From positions 55,208,397-55,272,396 of the forward strand of contig NC_087065.1 in assembly GCF_963678635.1 (NCBI RefSeq): 64,000 nt of DNA, given 5' to 3'. How positions within the stretch are numbered: position 1 is the first letter of the stretch; each line of letters begins with the position of its first letter. The position numbers were made by a program, and so were the translations under genes. Positions 53,020-63,389 of this stretch are shown here, piece by piece. The DNA is from Symsagittifera roscoffensis. Its lineage: Eukaryota; Xenacoelomorpha; Acoela; Convolutidae. A model generated the notes under the pieces. It searched no databases. It was not told the DNA's origin and saw only the letters and a list, made by a program, of their open reading frames with translations.

Positions 53020-54164
53020 TCAATGCCTCTTCTGAACAGAGATAACGATTTGCAGCAAAACACAAGCGGGAAATTGCAGCTCGATGAAAATTATTTTTGC
53101 CTGCAGTGTTATAATTAAACGGCTACTTGTAACGTTTGAAAATATTTCAATTTCACTTGAACTTATTTCAATAGAAGTGTTCGTATTTCTCAAAGAATTT
53201 TTGATTTCTTTCGGGAAAACAAACACTGTTGGTAACAAACTAATTTGATCTGACATATCGGAAGCAAAAAAATCTATAATTTTCAGACTGGAAAGTTCGA
53301 GTTGTAGGCATGGTAAGCCTACCCCATCATCTAAAATTGGGTGATATAAAATTTCTTTCCTTACATCGAGTCTGTTTGATTTTTTCAATTCTGCATTGAA
53401 TAATTCTTGGCATTTACTAACAGTATCCAAGATAACTGTAGTATGACGAGCCAAAGGAAAAAACTTAGGGAGAACATAAACAGACAGTGTTAATGACTTA
53501 GCTCTCAAAGGTTAACTTAGTGAAATTAAACCTCGTTGTTTTTGAATTTCAAAACTCACCATTAGTTCAATATTTTTAAGTTGGGAAGTGTAAAACAAGA
53601 CACCAAGTATTTTTATTTCTTGACTATTTTATAGGGTGATAAATCAAGTATAGAAAGCAGTTCAATTTTATTTATGTTAAGCATCATTTGAGTTTGTTTG
53701 CAAAATGTATCGATTAAGCAAAACAACCTGTCAATAAATCGGATTTTGATCAGGCAAGTTATGTCGTCTGCAAATGAAACTAGTTTGGGGCACAAAAACT
53801 CGAAACCTTCAATTGCTTCTGAAGATTCAATTGCTTAAAGAAGGGGTTCGATAAAAACTGTGAATAAAAATGCGGAAATAGGGCAACCTTGTCTCACACC
53901 GCGATGAATTTTGAAGCTGGCTGATAAAAAATCACTTATCTCAATTATTGCTTTTGAGTCTAAATACAAAGTTTCAATAGCTCTAACGGAAAACTCAACA
54001 AGGTTCAACCCTTTCAAAATTTTGATGAGAAGTGATTTGTCAACTCTGTAAATTGCTTTAGAAAAGTCTAATTTTACAGCACATGAACCTCGGTTAGCCA
54101 ATCGTTCTGGATTAATCGCTTTTCTTATATTTTGTTTTGCTGTGTGCATTTGTCTTCCAGGCAA
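53020..54164 (-). pseudogene. LINE T reverse transcriptase and C-terminal pieces (copy 4)
   Basis: PGRQMHTAKQNIRKAI, AVKLDFSKAIYRVD, HRGVRQGCPISAFLF (53835-54164), then SFADDITCL (53613-53795, motif C) and SLTLSVYVLPKF..LDDGVGLPCLQLEL (53020-53508). Stops and frameshifts between the pieces. Confidence 0.75.
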
Positions 54165-55379
54165 CTACGCGTGCTGATGGTTTTTTAAATTTTTGCAAAG
54201 GTCTATTTTTATTCTATTACAGACTACATGGGCAGAAATTTTTGCGTCACTATTCATTAGACTGATCGGGCGAAAATCTTGTGGTGCTATGGCATTTACA
54301 GATTTCGGGAGCAGTTTAATTATTGCTAAATAAAAACTGTTTGGGAGTTTTCCACCATGAACAAAATGATTGAAAACTTTAGCTAAAATTATACAAAACT
54401 CATCCGTGAAAGTCTTATATAATTTAGATGTAAAGCCGTCTGGTCAAGGCGAGCTTTTCAAATTCAATTTGTTTATAGCCATGTGATTTTGATCTTCTGT
54501 AAAGTAATTATAGCCATCATTCTCATTACTTCATCATTCTCATTACTTCAGGAATTTTCAATTGCTTCTCTAAAATCAATTGCTTGAAGAAGGGATTCGA
54601 TGAAATCTATGAATGAAAATGCGGAAAGAGGGCAACCTTGTCTTACATCGCGATGAATTTTGAAGCTGGCTGATAAAAAACCAGTTATCCCAATTACGGT
54701 TTTTGAGTCTAAAATCAAAATTTCAATAGCTCTAACAGAAAACTCTTCAAGATTTAACCCTTTGAAAATTTTGATGAGAAGTGATTTGTCAGAAGGTCAC
54801 GAAAATTATGCTCAAAGTTTTCCTAACTACTTAGCGATTCAATTTCAAAAACGTTTCTTAGATCTATACGAGTTAAGCTGACGTTTCTTTCACCTTTTCT
54901 TATTTAATTTCCAGTAACTAGGGCCGCGCTGATACAAGTTAGATGGCTTAACAAAAACGTGTAAGATTAAACGATCAGAGATTGATATTTAAGTGCTTTG
55001 CATAGAGTCATACTCTGTTTCTAAATTCATGAAAACATAATCTTTGCGCGCAAAAGTTTTATGTTGTTTGTCATAATGTGTATAATCACAAAAATCATTC
55101 TTGAGTGCGAAATCAGCAAAACCAAAACAATCAAGAATTTGTACTTCGAGTTGGGTAAACCGTTTGTTACGTGTATCATTTAATTTAAGTATTGAAGAAC
55201 TCTTAATATTGTCATAACTCAGCGCATCATGATAATTTTCAATTTATTAGGTAAAATTCTGATGCTTAGTTTCAGAGAATGCTTGGAAAGAATTTGGGTT
55301 CGCATAAACGTTGATAAAAAACCAATCATGTTTGACAAATTTTAACAATTGAAAACCTGTAAATGAAGCAATTTTTTTT

Positions 55380-56570
55380 CTAGGTCGCAAATTTGATGAC
55401 CATAACGTTAAGAAACCACAGAATTATTTGAGCCCGGTATGAAATCAAATGAACATTATGATTAACCAGTAAACTTAGATGTATAATTGTTAGATTTGAT
55501 TTTTTTGCTTCCTGTATGCACAAAATGAAACTTGGTTTGGAGCTTGGTTTTTGTGGGGACTGATTATTTGGATTATTGGTTTTTTGGTTTCCTATGTTGC
55601 ACCAATCATCGTGATGACCTTTTTCTTGGCGTCCAGACATCTTGCATTTTTGACATTCATGTAGTGAAGGTATGTGAAACGAGATTTCTACACCTTCCCA
55701 TATTCTCGATTTGTAAGACTAGTCCGTCAGCTTGTTCTTCGTTTTGATTTTAACTTCTAAAATTGCTCTTCCTGTGTAAACATACTGACCCGGTTCAGTT
55801 ATGACACATGTCTCACGTTGGAATATAGGGCTATGGATTCTGTCTTCTAGCAATTGGAGAAATAATTTCGCTTCGATATCGTTGCATACACAAGGCAAAT
55901 TCGACAATTTGATTTTGGCTAGTTTAGGGTAAATGTTCTTGGGTCTATGAGACTTTGGAAAGCATCCCATGGGAAATGCCGTCCTGTTAAGTAGATTGAT
56001 TCCTTCGCTTTTGATGCTAGTTATGAACTGCTCTTCTTCGGGGGAGCAATAACTGTCAGTGTATGAAGTTTGCGGTCATCTTTTGTCACAGTTATTGTTT
56101 TTGAAATTGTCATTCTCTGTTGAATTGTTGTGGGGAATTGGGCTCTTTTTCCTTTTCCCCCCACCTGCAATATTTTAGAGTTATTTTTCTGTTCACATAG
56201 TCGTATTGTTATCAAATTCGGCACACGGACCATTAGGCCATGACAAACATATTTGGTCTTTATACTCAATCTTGTAAAACCACTCGTCACACCATGAAAT
56301 CGATACTTATGTGAGGTGGGGGGGAAAAGGAAAAAGAGCCGGGAATTGTTTCAGTATATCACTACTATATGCATGCGCCAGATTTTCAGCTGACTTTACA
56401 ATTTCTCTCGAGAATGAGGGGATGATTTTTACTATTTGGATTTGTTTTGTTTCTTCCGTCGATTTGTTTACTGTGTTAGCGCATTTCTGAATTTCGTCTC
56501 CGTTTCAATCAGCACTTCATGAGCAATTGGTAGCTGAGGTTCCGTCAGTTGTTGTTGACTGATGACTTGG
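55380..56570 (-). pseudogene. LINE T ORF1 and ORF2 start, MITE-interrupted (copy 4)
   Basis: MGCFPKSHRPKNIYPKLAK.. (55719-55970) and the zinc motif region MSGRQEKGHHDDWCNIG (55640) are ORF1; they fuse at about 55540 to ORF2 start sequence (PSFILCIQEAKKSNL). Upstream, ORF1 codons from 56290 are split by the MITE. Confidence 0.7.
56141..56340. mobile_element. 200-bp MITE with 26-bp inverted ends
   Basis: The ends begin GGCTCTTTTTCC and end GGAAAAAGAGCC, and pair over 26 of 27 bases (one extra G on the right). GGGAATTG flanks both sides (56133-56140 and 56341-56348), an 8-bp target duplication. LINE copies 3 and 5 have the unoccupied site (GTGGGGAATTGTTT at about 51875 and 61147). There is no coding content. 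An 8-bp duplication is usual for hAT-like elements, but the end sequence does not settle the superfamily. Confidence 0.85.
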
Positions 56571-56735
56571 TTTTACTCGTGGGGGGGAAGGTTCAAAAAA
56601 GCCTTCACCCGGAGATTTACTTGAAAAAAAAATTAGATTTTTCTCTTTTTTACTTTTTCAAAATGTAGAAATCAGAAGGCAAAAACATCAACTATATTGG
56701 ACGTGGGTTTTTTCTTTTTTTTTTTTTTTTTTTTT

Positions 56736-56883
56736 CAAATTGTAAATTAAATTTGTTTAGTTAAGAGTTTCATAATCAATATGTACAACAAATAACATCA
56801 TATTTGTTCAATTGACATTACTTTTGTCGGATACCGGGTATCCTGGTTTGTTGCTGAAGTCTTACATTTCCTTATAGTTTAGA
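56736..56883 (-). promoter_or_regulatory. 3' UTR of LINE copy 5 with one hairpin
   Basis: Starts after the ORF2 stop at 56884. Only the third hairpin (GGATACCGGGTATCC, from 56829) remains. Sequence jumps from CATCATATTTG to TTCAATTGACATT, a deletion of about 280 bp relative to copy 4. Confidence 0.6.
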
Positions 56884-59800
56884 TCAGAAGGAGAAATTTG
56901 TATTTCTCATCTTCCATACTTCCCATGACACAAATGTTTGCAAGTTGATTTTCCATGACGTCGATAATTTTGAATATGCACCACGAATAACCGAAACAAC
57001 ATACTTAAGTCTTGCAATGTTGGTTGATACAAAAACGTCACGCCAATTGTTAATCTGTAATATGTTTCTTGAAGGTTGTAGCGAGGGACAACTGAAAATT
57101 AGGTGTTCGAATGTTTCGCATTCTAAATTACAATAGAAACATTCGGGGGCATTCTCGAGAAATAAAAACCACCGCTTTTCTCGATCTTTAAAAACAGCGT
57201 ATGCAAATTTATAAAGAAAGTTTTTTTCCCATACATCAAGCATTGAATTTTTCCAAACTTTGCCTGTAAATTTAATCAATTCTTCTTCTGAACAGAGGTA
57301 ACGGTTTGCTGCAAAACCCAAGCGGAAAATCACAGCTCGATGAAAACTACAGTTTTGTAAGCAGAAATAATAAACATCTCGCGATTTTGTCTGTATTGTT
57401 ATAATTAAACGGCTATTGGTACTGTTTGAAAATATTGCAAAATCCCTTGAACTTATTTCAATAGAGATGTTCGTATTTCTCAACATATTTTTGATTTTTT
57501 TCGGTAAAACTGAATCTGTTGGTAATAAATTAGTTTGATCTGACATATCAGAAGCAAAGAAATCGATAATTTTCATACTAAAAAGTTTAAGTTGTAGGCA
57601 TGGTAAGCCTATCCCACCATCTAAGATGGGGTGATACAAAACTTCTTTTCTTATGTCGAGTCTGCTTGTTTTTTTCAATTCTGTATTTACTAATTCTTGG
57701 CATTTACTAACAGTATCCAAGTTAACTGTAGTATGACGAGCCAAATGAAAAAACTTAGGGAGAACATAAACTGACAGTGTTAATGATTTGGCCCTCAAAG
57801 ATTTACTTAGTGAAATTAACCCTCAATGTTTTTGAATTTGTGAACTCAACAATATTTCAATATTTTCAATTTTTTGGGAAGTGTAAAACAAGACACCAAG
57901 TATTTTTGTTTCCTTGACTGTTTTATAGGGTGATAAATCAGGTATGGAAAGCACTTCGCTTTTACTTATGTTAATCATCATTTGAGTTTGTTTGCAAAAT
58001 GTATCGATTAAGCGAAACAACTTGTCAATACATCGGATTTTGATAAGGCAAGTTATGTCGTCTGCATATGAAACTAGTTTGGGGCACAATATCCCGAAAC
58101 CTTCAATTGCTTCTGTAGATTCAATTGCTTGAAGAAGGGGTTCGATAAAAACTATGAATAAAAATGCGGAAAGAGGGCAACCTTGTCTCACACCGCGATG
58201 AATTTTGAAGCTGGCTGATAAAAAACCATTTATCTCAATTACTGCTTTTGAGTCTAAATACAAAGCTTCAATAGCTCTAACTGAAAGCTCATCAAGGTTT
58301 AACCCTTTCAAAATTTTGATGAGAAGTGATCTGTCAACTCTGTCAAATGCTTTAGAAAAGTCTAATTTTACAGCACATGAACCTCGGGTAGCCAATCGTT
58401 CTGGAGTAATCGCTTTTTTCAATTTTCGTATTGCTGTGTGCATTTGTCTTCCAGGCAAATACGCGTGCTGATGGTTTTTTACAACTTTGCAAAGGTCATT
58501 TTTAATTCGATTACAGACTACATGGGCAAAGATTTTCGCGTCAGTATTCATAAGGCTGATGGGGCGAAAATCTTGTACTGCTATGGCATTTTCAGATTTC
58601 GGGATCAGTTTGATTATTGCTAAATAAAAACTGTTTGGAAGTTTTCCACCATGAACAAAATGATTAAAAACTTTAGCTAAAATTGAACAAAACTCATCCG
58701 TGAAAGTCTTGTATAGCTTAGAAGTAAGGCCGTCTGGTCCAGGCGAGCTTTTCAAATTCAATTTGTTTATAGCCAAGTGAATTTCATCTTCTGTAAAGTA
58801 ATTATAGCCATCATTCTCATTTTTTTTGAGTTTATTTTTTGATAAAAATGTCTTTAGTAGCTGATCGGAGTCTGTTGTAGAACTATTTGAAAAAATATTT
58901 GAAAAATACTTTCGAAATTGATTAAGAATATCTTCATCCGTATGATAAACGTTCTGATCCACTTGAATTCTCTTGATTGAGTTGATTGTGTTCTTTGATG
59001 TCCATTGACTAAAAAATTTGGGAACACCCTCGAATGTATAGCCGAGAGTTTTCTGAATTTTTCGATAATCTGAAAAATCTTTTTCCTTGGAAACTTTTTG
59101 AAGATGTTCCAGCACCAAATGATATTTTTCAATCAAATTAGGGTTGGGACCTTTTCCGCTGTGAATGCAATCTCTGAGAACATTTTCGTGATACTTCAAT
59201 AAATTAAGTTCTTTCTGATCTACACGCTTTTTGTTCTCTTGAATAAACCTCAGAAGGTCACGAAAATTGTGCTTAAAGTTTTCGTAACTACTTGGTGATT
59301 CGTTTTCGTAAAAGTTTTTTAGGTCTTCACGAATTAAGCTGGCGTTGTTGTTTAAAATTTCTTCATTTAATTTCCAGTAACTAGGGCCGCGCTGATACAA
59401 GTTAGATGGCTTAACAAAAACGTGTAAGAGTAAATGGTCAGATATTGATAAATGAATGCTTTGCATAGAATCATACTCTGTTTCGAATTTTAAGAAGACG
59501 TAATCTATGCGTGCAAAAGTATTATGTTGTTTGTCATAATGTGTATAATCACAAAAATCATTCTTGAGTGCAAAATCAACAAAACCAAAACAATCAAGAA
59601 TTTGTTCTTTGAGTTGGGTAAATCGTTTGATACGTGCATCATTTAGCTTAAGTATTGAAGAACTGTTAATATTATCATAACTCAGCGCAATAAAGTCACC
59701 CATCATGATAATTTTCGATTTGTTAGGTAAAAATCTGATGCTTAATTTCAGGGAATTCAAAGTTGCTCGGAATGAAATTGGGTTCGCATAAACGTTGATA

Positions 59801-60123
59801 ACAAACCAATCAAGTTTGACAAATTTTAACAATTGAAAACCTGTACTTGAAGCAATTCTTTTTGCAGGACTCAAGTTTGATGACCATAACGTTAAGAAAC
59901 CACCAGAATTATTTGAGCCCGGTATGAAATCGAATAAAACATTATATTTATCCAGTAAACTCAAATGTATATTTGTAAGTTTCGATATTTTTGCTTCCTG
60001 AATGCACAAAATGAAACTGGGCGATTTTTTTAAAACTTGGCATTTTTTGATAAGTGAGTGTAATTTAGCTGGATTTCCTATGCTAAAAATATTAACGGAA
60101 AAAATATCTGGTTTTTCGCACAT
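56884..60123 (-). pseudogene. LINE T ORF2: endonuclease-reverse transcriptase, one internal stop
   Basis: A single frame of 1,079 codons, interrupted only by TGA at 57823-57825; copy 2 has CGA (Arg, KHRGLISL) there. Residues about 1-235: APE-type endonuclease (CIQEAK, NVYAN, RIDYVF, ISDHLLLH). The usual GDFN reads GDFI (Asn to Ile, ATT) while copies 2 and 3 keep GDFN, so endonuclease is probably inactive. Residues about 440-700: RT with SSPGPDGL, QDFRPISL, KLDFSKAFDRVD (motif A), GVRQGCPLSAFLF (B) and SYADDITCL (C). Near the end CFYCNLECETFEHLIFSC is a C-x2-C-x8-H-x4-C motif. It nicks target DNA and primes reverse transcription in the nucleus. ATG lies 11 nt after the ORF1 stop. Confidence 0.93.
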
Positions 60124-60134
60124 AGAAATTTTTG

Positions 60135-61379
60135 CTAAAACTTCCCTCCAGCCAAGTCTTCTCCGTTATTTTTAGATTTCTTTTTTGGCCCTTTCTTCCG
60201 TGTTAAAACTGACCAAGAGGTTGGTGAAGTTTCACGCTCTCTTTTTGTAAGCATTCTTCCGTCAGAGGAACTTTTTCGTTTGTTATTTTCGATATTTAAT
60301 TTGTCTTTTTTTTCATTTGCAGAGTAAGAATGAAAATCTACGACCTGATTGTTGAGAACCTCATCCTTTTGTTTTTCTTCGCTTGGAGTAGCTGCACTGT
60401 TTGTTTTAGATTCATCAATCAAAACTCCAGATGGTGGTGCTTCAACATTCTTATCTTCTTCATTTTCGGTACCATTACAAAACTTATCGCTTGTTGTTTC
60501 GTCATCGTTTTTCTCGTCGCTGGCATTATTGGAGCTTGGTTTTTGTGGGTAGTGATTATTTGGATTTTTGGTTATTTGGTTCCCTATATTACACCAATCA
60601 TCGTGATGACCTTTTTCTTGGCGTCCAGACATCTTGCATTTTTGACATTCATGTAGTGAAGGTATGTGAAACGAGATTTCTACACCTTCCCACATTTTGA
60701 AGCCATCCATTCTCGATTTATAAGACCAGTCCTTCAGCTTTTTCTCTTGTTCTTCGTTTTGTATTTTAACTTCTAAAATTGCTCTTCCTGTGTAAACATA
60801 CTGACCCGGTTCAGTTACGATACAGGTCTCACGTTGGAATATGGGGCTATGAATTATGTCTTCTGGCAATTGGAGAATTAATTTCGCTTCGATATCGTTG
60901 CATACATAAGGCAAGTTCGACAATTTGATTTTTGCTAGTTTAGGGTAAATGTTCTTGGGTCTATGAGACCTTGGAAAGCATCCCATGGGAAATACCGTCC
61001 TGTTAAGTAGAATGATTCCTTCGATTTTGATGCTAGTTATGAATTGCTCTGCTTCGGGGGGAGCAATAACTGTCAGTGTATGAAGTTTGCGGTCATCTTT
61101 CGTCACGGTTATTGTTTTTGAGATTGTCATCTTCTGTTGCATTGTTGTGGGGAATTGTTTAAGTATATCGGAAGCACAACTTCGATATGCCTGCGCCAGA
61201 TTTTCAGCTGACCTTACAATTTCTCTCGAGAATGGGGGGATGATTTTGATTATTTGGATTTGTTTTGTTTGTGTCGTCGATTTGTTTGCTGTTAGCGCAT
61301 TTCTGAAATTTGTCTCCGTTTCAATCAGCACTTCGTGAGTAATTGGTAGCTGAGATTCCGTCAGTTGTTGTTGACTCAT
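60135..61379 (-). CDS. LINE T ORF1: nucleic-acid-binding protein
   Basis: An intact frame of 414 codons from MSQQQLTESQ. Residues about 80-230 form a conserved block (TVIAPPEAEQFITS, RPKNIYPKLAKIKLSNLP, GQYVYTGRAILEVKI). CQKCKMSGRQEKGHHDDWC near residue 265 is a C-x2-C-x9-H-x4-C knuckle. The tail is acidic and then basic (SSSDGRMLTKRERE, KKGPKKKSKNN), the latter nuclear-localisation-like. ORF1 proteins of this type coat the LINE RNA. The ATG at 61379 is used because the 5' UTR upstream is closed and all copies share it. The plus-strand hydrophobic frame at 60330-60656 is a shadow. Confidence 0.9.
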   Translation of the reverse strand: MSQQQLTESQLPITHEVLIETETNFRNALTANKSTTQTKQIQIIKIIPPFSREIVRSAENLAQAYRSCASDILKQFPTTMQQKMTISKTITVTKDDRKLHTLTVIAPPEAEQFITSIKIEGIILLNRTVFPMGCFPRSHRPKNIYPKLAKIKLSNLPYVCNDIEAKLILQLPEDIIHSPIFQRETCIVTEPGQYVYTGRAILEVKIQNEEQEKKLKDWSYKSRMDGFKMWEGVEISFHIPSLHECQKCKMSGRQEKGHHDDWCNIGNQITKNPNNHYPQKPSSNNASDEKNDDETTSDKFCNGTENEEDKNVEAPPSGVLIDESKTNSAATPSEEKQKDEVLNNQVVDFHSYSANEKKDKLNIENNKRKSSSDGRMLTKRERETSPTSWSVLTRKKGPKKKSKNNGEDLAGGKF

Positions 61380-61495
61380 GGCTTGGTTTTACTCAATGGG
61401 GGGCAAAAAAGCCTTCACCCGTAGGTATACTTGAAAAAAAAATTAGATTTTTCTCTTTCAAAATGTAGAAATCAGAAGGCAAAAACATCAACTAT
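61380..61495 (-). promoter_or_regulatory. 5' UTR / internal promoter region of LINE copy 5
   Basis: Runs from the conserved 5' tip (minus: ATAGTTGATGTTTTTGCC) to the ORF1 ATG. The same 115-130 bp are kept in copies 2-4, so LINE transcripts start near this point. Promoter activity is inferred from position. Confidence 0.5.
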
Positions 61496-62234
61496 TCAAG
61501 ATATTTTGTCTTTTTCGAAAATAACAATTCTTGAATTTCGATTTAAATACATGCTAGAATCCATCATGCTTCGTTTTTAAAATTAAAAGTATATTTCTGC
61601 ACTTATAGTATATACCTCATTATATTTCTACCCTATCCTCAGTAGGGTCCAAGTTATTGCTTTGCACCCGATATACCTGAAAACATAATATTTTGTGTGC
61701 ATGCACCTTTTTTTTGATTGGATGGCTTGTCTAATTTTCACACCAGTTGTTTTGCGATGGTGAATCAGTTCGTTGCATACGTGTAGTTAAGAGTACACAG
61801 ACCTCACTCCTGTTTATACGAATACCGAAAAACTAGTGCAAGAAAAATTGGTTGCATTCTAAAATACAGACCCTTTACTGAAGTGAAAATTTCTGAACGA
61901 ACGAGTTTTCCGTATGATTTTGACAAGATAATTTTAAAAAGAAAAATGTTGTCGATTATGTCTAATTCACTAAGTTTCTTCGCGTTTGTACAATTTTTCT
62001 GATTACTCGAGCCATTTAAAAAAGAAAACAAGGATAACCGGTTGGTGTGCTGTGCAAGTAGCACAAAAAATTGGTTTGTCTCGAATCTGAGAAATTTTTT
62101 CGGAAATTTTAACACTCAACCTATTCCGATTATTACTTGTGGTACCTGATTTTGCGTGGAAAAAATTAAAACACACCCGAATTTGTGTTGTATGACGCGG
62201 GTATCTCTGCGAGTGTCCGAGCAATTGCGTTCTT
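61496..62234. other. Unique intergenic DNA, no gene seen
   Basis: First non-repeated sequence right of the LINE array. Minus-strand frames of about 100 codons (61804-62115 and 62003-62341) overlap and lack any recognisable motif; the second is partly made by the 75-bp repeat. Confidence 0.45.
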
Positions 62235-62455
62235 GAGCAATTGCCAACTGGTTTTGGGAGATTCAAAGTTTTTCTGATTGTCCCGGGTTTTTCTGATTGT
62301 CCCATTTTTGAGCAATTGCCAACTGGTTTTGGGAGATTCAAAGTTTTTCTGATTGTCCCGGGTTTTTCTGATTATCCCATTTTTGAGTAATTGCCAACTG
62401 GTTTTGGGAGATTCAAAGTTTTTCTCTTTGTCCCGGGTTTCCCCGGGTTCCCCGT
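62235..62455 (+). repeat. 75-bp tandem repeat, three copies
   Basis: Copies start at 62235, 62310 and 62385 (GAGCAATTGCCAACTGGTTT). Each contains GATTGTCCCGGGTTTTTC. The last copy decays into a C/G-rich stretch (CCCGGGTTTCCCCGGG). It lies about 400 bp upstream of the coiled-coil gene. Confidence 0.9.
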
Positions 62456-62825
62456 TTTCCTCCTTAATATCGCTAATTTTAGCTGAGCAAGAACATGGAT
62501 CTTCTCAGCTTCGTTTCTATATGCTTGTCGTATAACCTTGACAATTGTATATAACGAATTTCTACCCTTGACAAGTCGTTTGTCTTTAATTAATGATGTC
62601 AGTTTTCAGACATCGCAAATTCTCAAATAAGTTCAGAATTTAACCTTAACTTTTCTCTAGAAATACTTCCGATTCCCTTCAGTTCCTCCCCATTTTCAAT
62701 GGTCGAATTAATTTAAAAATTAAAATAATCGTTTGGGTGTAGCTAGGTGAGGTCACTGATCTCATTTTAAATGAATTGGATGTGAACTCTTTTACTATTT
62801 TTAGTATTTTTGAGATTGACATGTC
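62456..62825 (+). promoter_or_regulatory. Upstream region of the coiled-coil gene
   Basis: Includes a good 3' splice-acceptor-like sequence (CTTTTACTATTTTTAG, ending about 62803) 23 nt before the ATG. This could be the end of a 5' UTR intron or a trans-splice acceptor. No clear TATA box is seen. Confidence 0.3.
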
Positions 62826-63389
62826 ATGAGTATAATTCCTCACCAAATTTTGGAGCCAATTCCCTTTGGCAACCCAGCTGTAAACAACCATAAAAGTAAA
62901 CCAGAAATATGGCATATCCGTGTAGACCAACAGCCGGTACCACACAAGCATCAACAAAATCGAGAAAGTCCATCAAAGATTTTGCAGCTTGAGAATACCA
63001 TTCAATTTATGAACAAACAGCACAATGAGGTACTTCAATCGCTACAGCATGAAATAGAAGTCCTAAAAAACAAAAATAGAGGTATGTTACTTTTTCGCTT
63101 TTTTAGTTTGACAACAAAAAAGTTGAAATCAGAAACCAATTTTGCTAAGTTTGCGTTTAGACCTACAGTTTAGTGCATTAACCTCTGACGATTCCCGGTT
63201 GCTTAGCAATCCCTCGTTTCATCATGTAATACCCACTGGTTTCGGAGGAGGAGCAGGCGATGCTTTTAACTCGACTGATTCAAGAAGGACGAGAGGCCTG
63301 GAGGAGGAAGTAGACCGCCTAAAGGGGATGCTTTCCGAACAGCGTGAACAGAATAAGAAATTGCAGGTGCTAATTGATGGGTACAAAAG
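62826..63389 (+). CDS. CCDC74/CCDC92-type coiled-coil protein, exons 1-2 (partial gene)
   Basis: Exon 1 is 62826-63081 (ATG, MSIIPHQILEP), intron 63082-63160 (79 bp, GTATGT..TTTAG, phase 1), exon 2 is 63161-63389, and a GTGAGT donor is at 63390. Residues about 50-90 (LQLENTIQFMNKQHNEVLQS then LQHEIEVLKN, joined across the intron to NRDLQF) match the conserved start of the CCDC74/CCDC92 family, an N-terminal coiled coil found in spindle- or centriole/cilium-associated proteins. Exon 2 adds a Ser/Gly linker and a second heptad stretch (EEEVDRLKGMLSEQREQNKK). The gene continues beyond the window. This is the only clear host gene here. Confidence 0.7.

Larger units (their letters stand above)
52223..56695 (-). 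mobile_element. LINE family T, copy 4
   Basis: Tandem neighbour between copies 3 and 5. The hairpins are at 52419, 52495 and 52576. It retains more of ORF1 than copies 2 and 3 (no fusion deletion) but lost about 18 bp at the endonuclease GDFN site (about 55225) and a large part of the ORF2 middle (54520-54800). A 200-bp MITE interrupts ORF1 at 56141. Confidence 0.8.
56708..61495 (-). mobile_element. LINE family T, copy 5 (near-intact, L1/Tx1-like)
   Basis: Full structure in the minus direction: 5' UTR of about 116 bp (61495-61380), ORF1, an 11-nt gap, ORF2, a 3' UTR of about 150 bp and a poly-A tail (plus-strand poly-T at 56708-56735). Relative to the other copies the 3' UTR has lost hairpins 1 and 2. 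It is disabled by one stop and one active-site change in ORF2. APE-type endonuclease, RT and C-terminal CCHC in this order are typical of the L1/Tx1 group. Confidence 0.9.

Noticed and set aside
60330-60656. Plus-strand hydrophobic frame that looks like a membrane protein
   Set aside because: Antisense of the acidic tail of LINE ORF1; the hydrophobicity is produced by reverse-complemented Glu/Asp/Asn codons.
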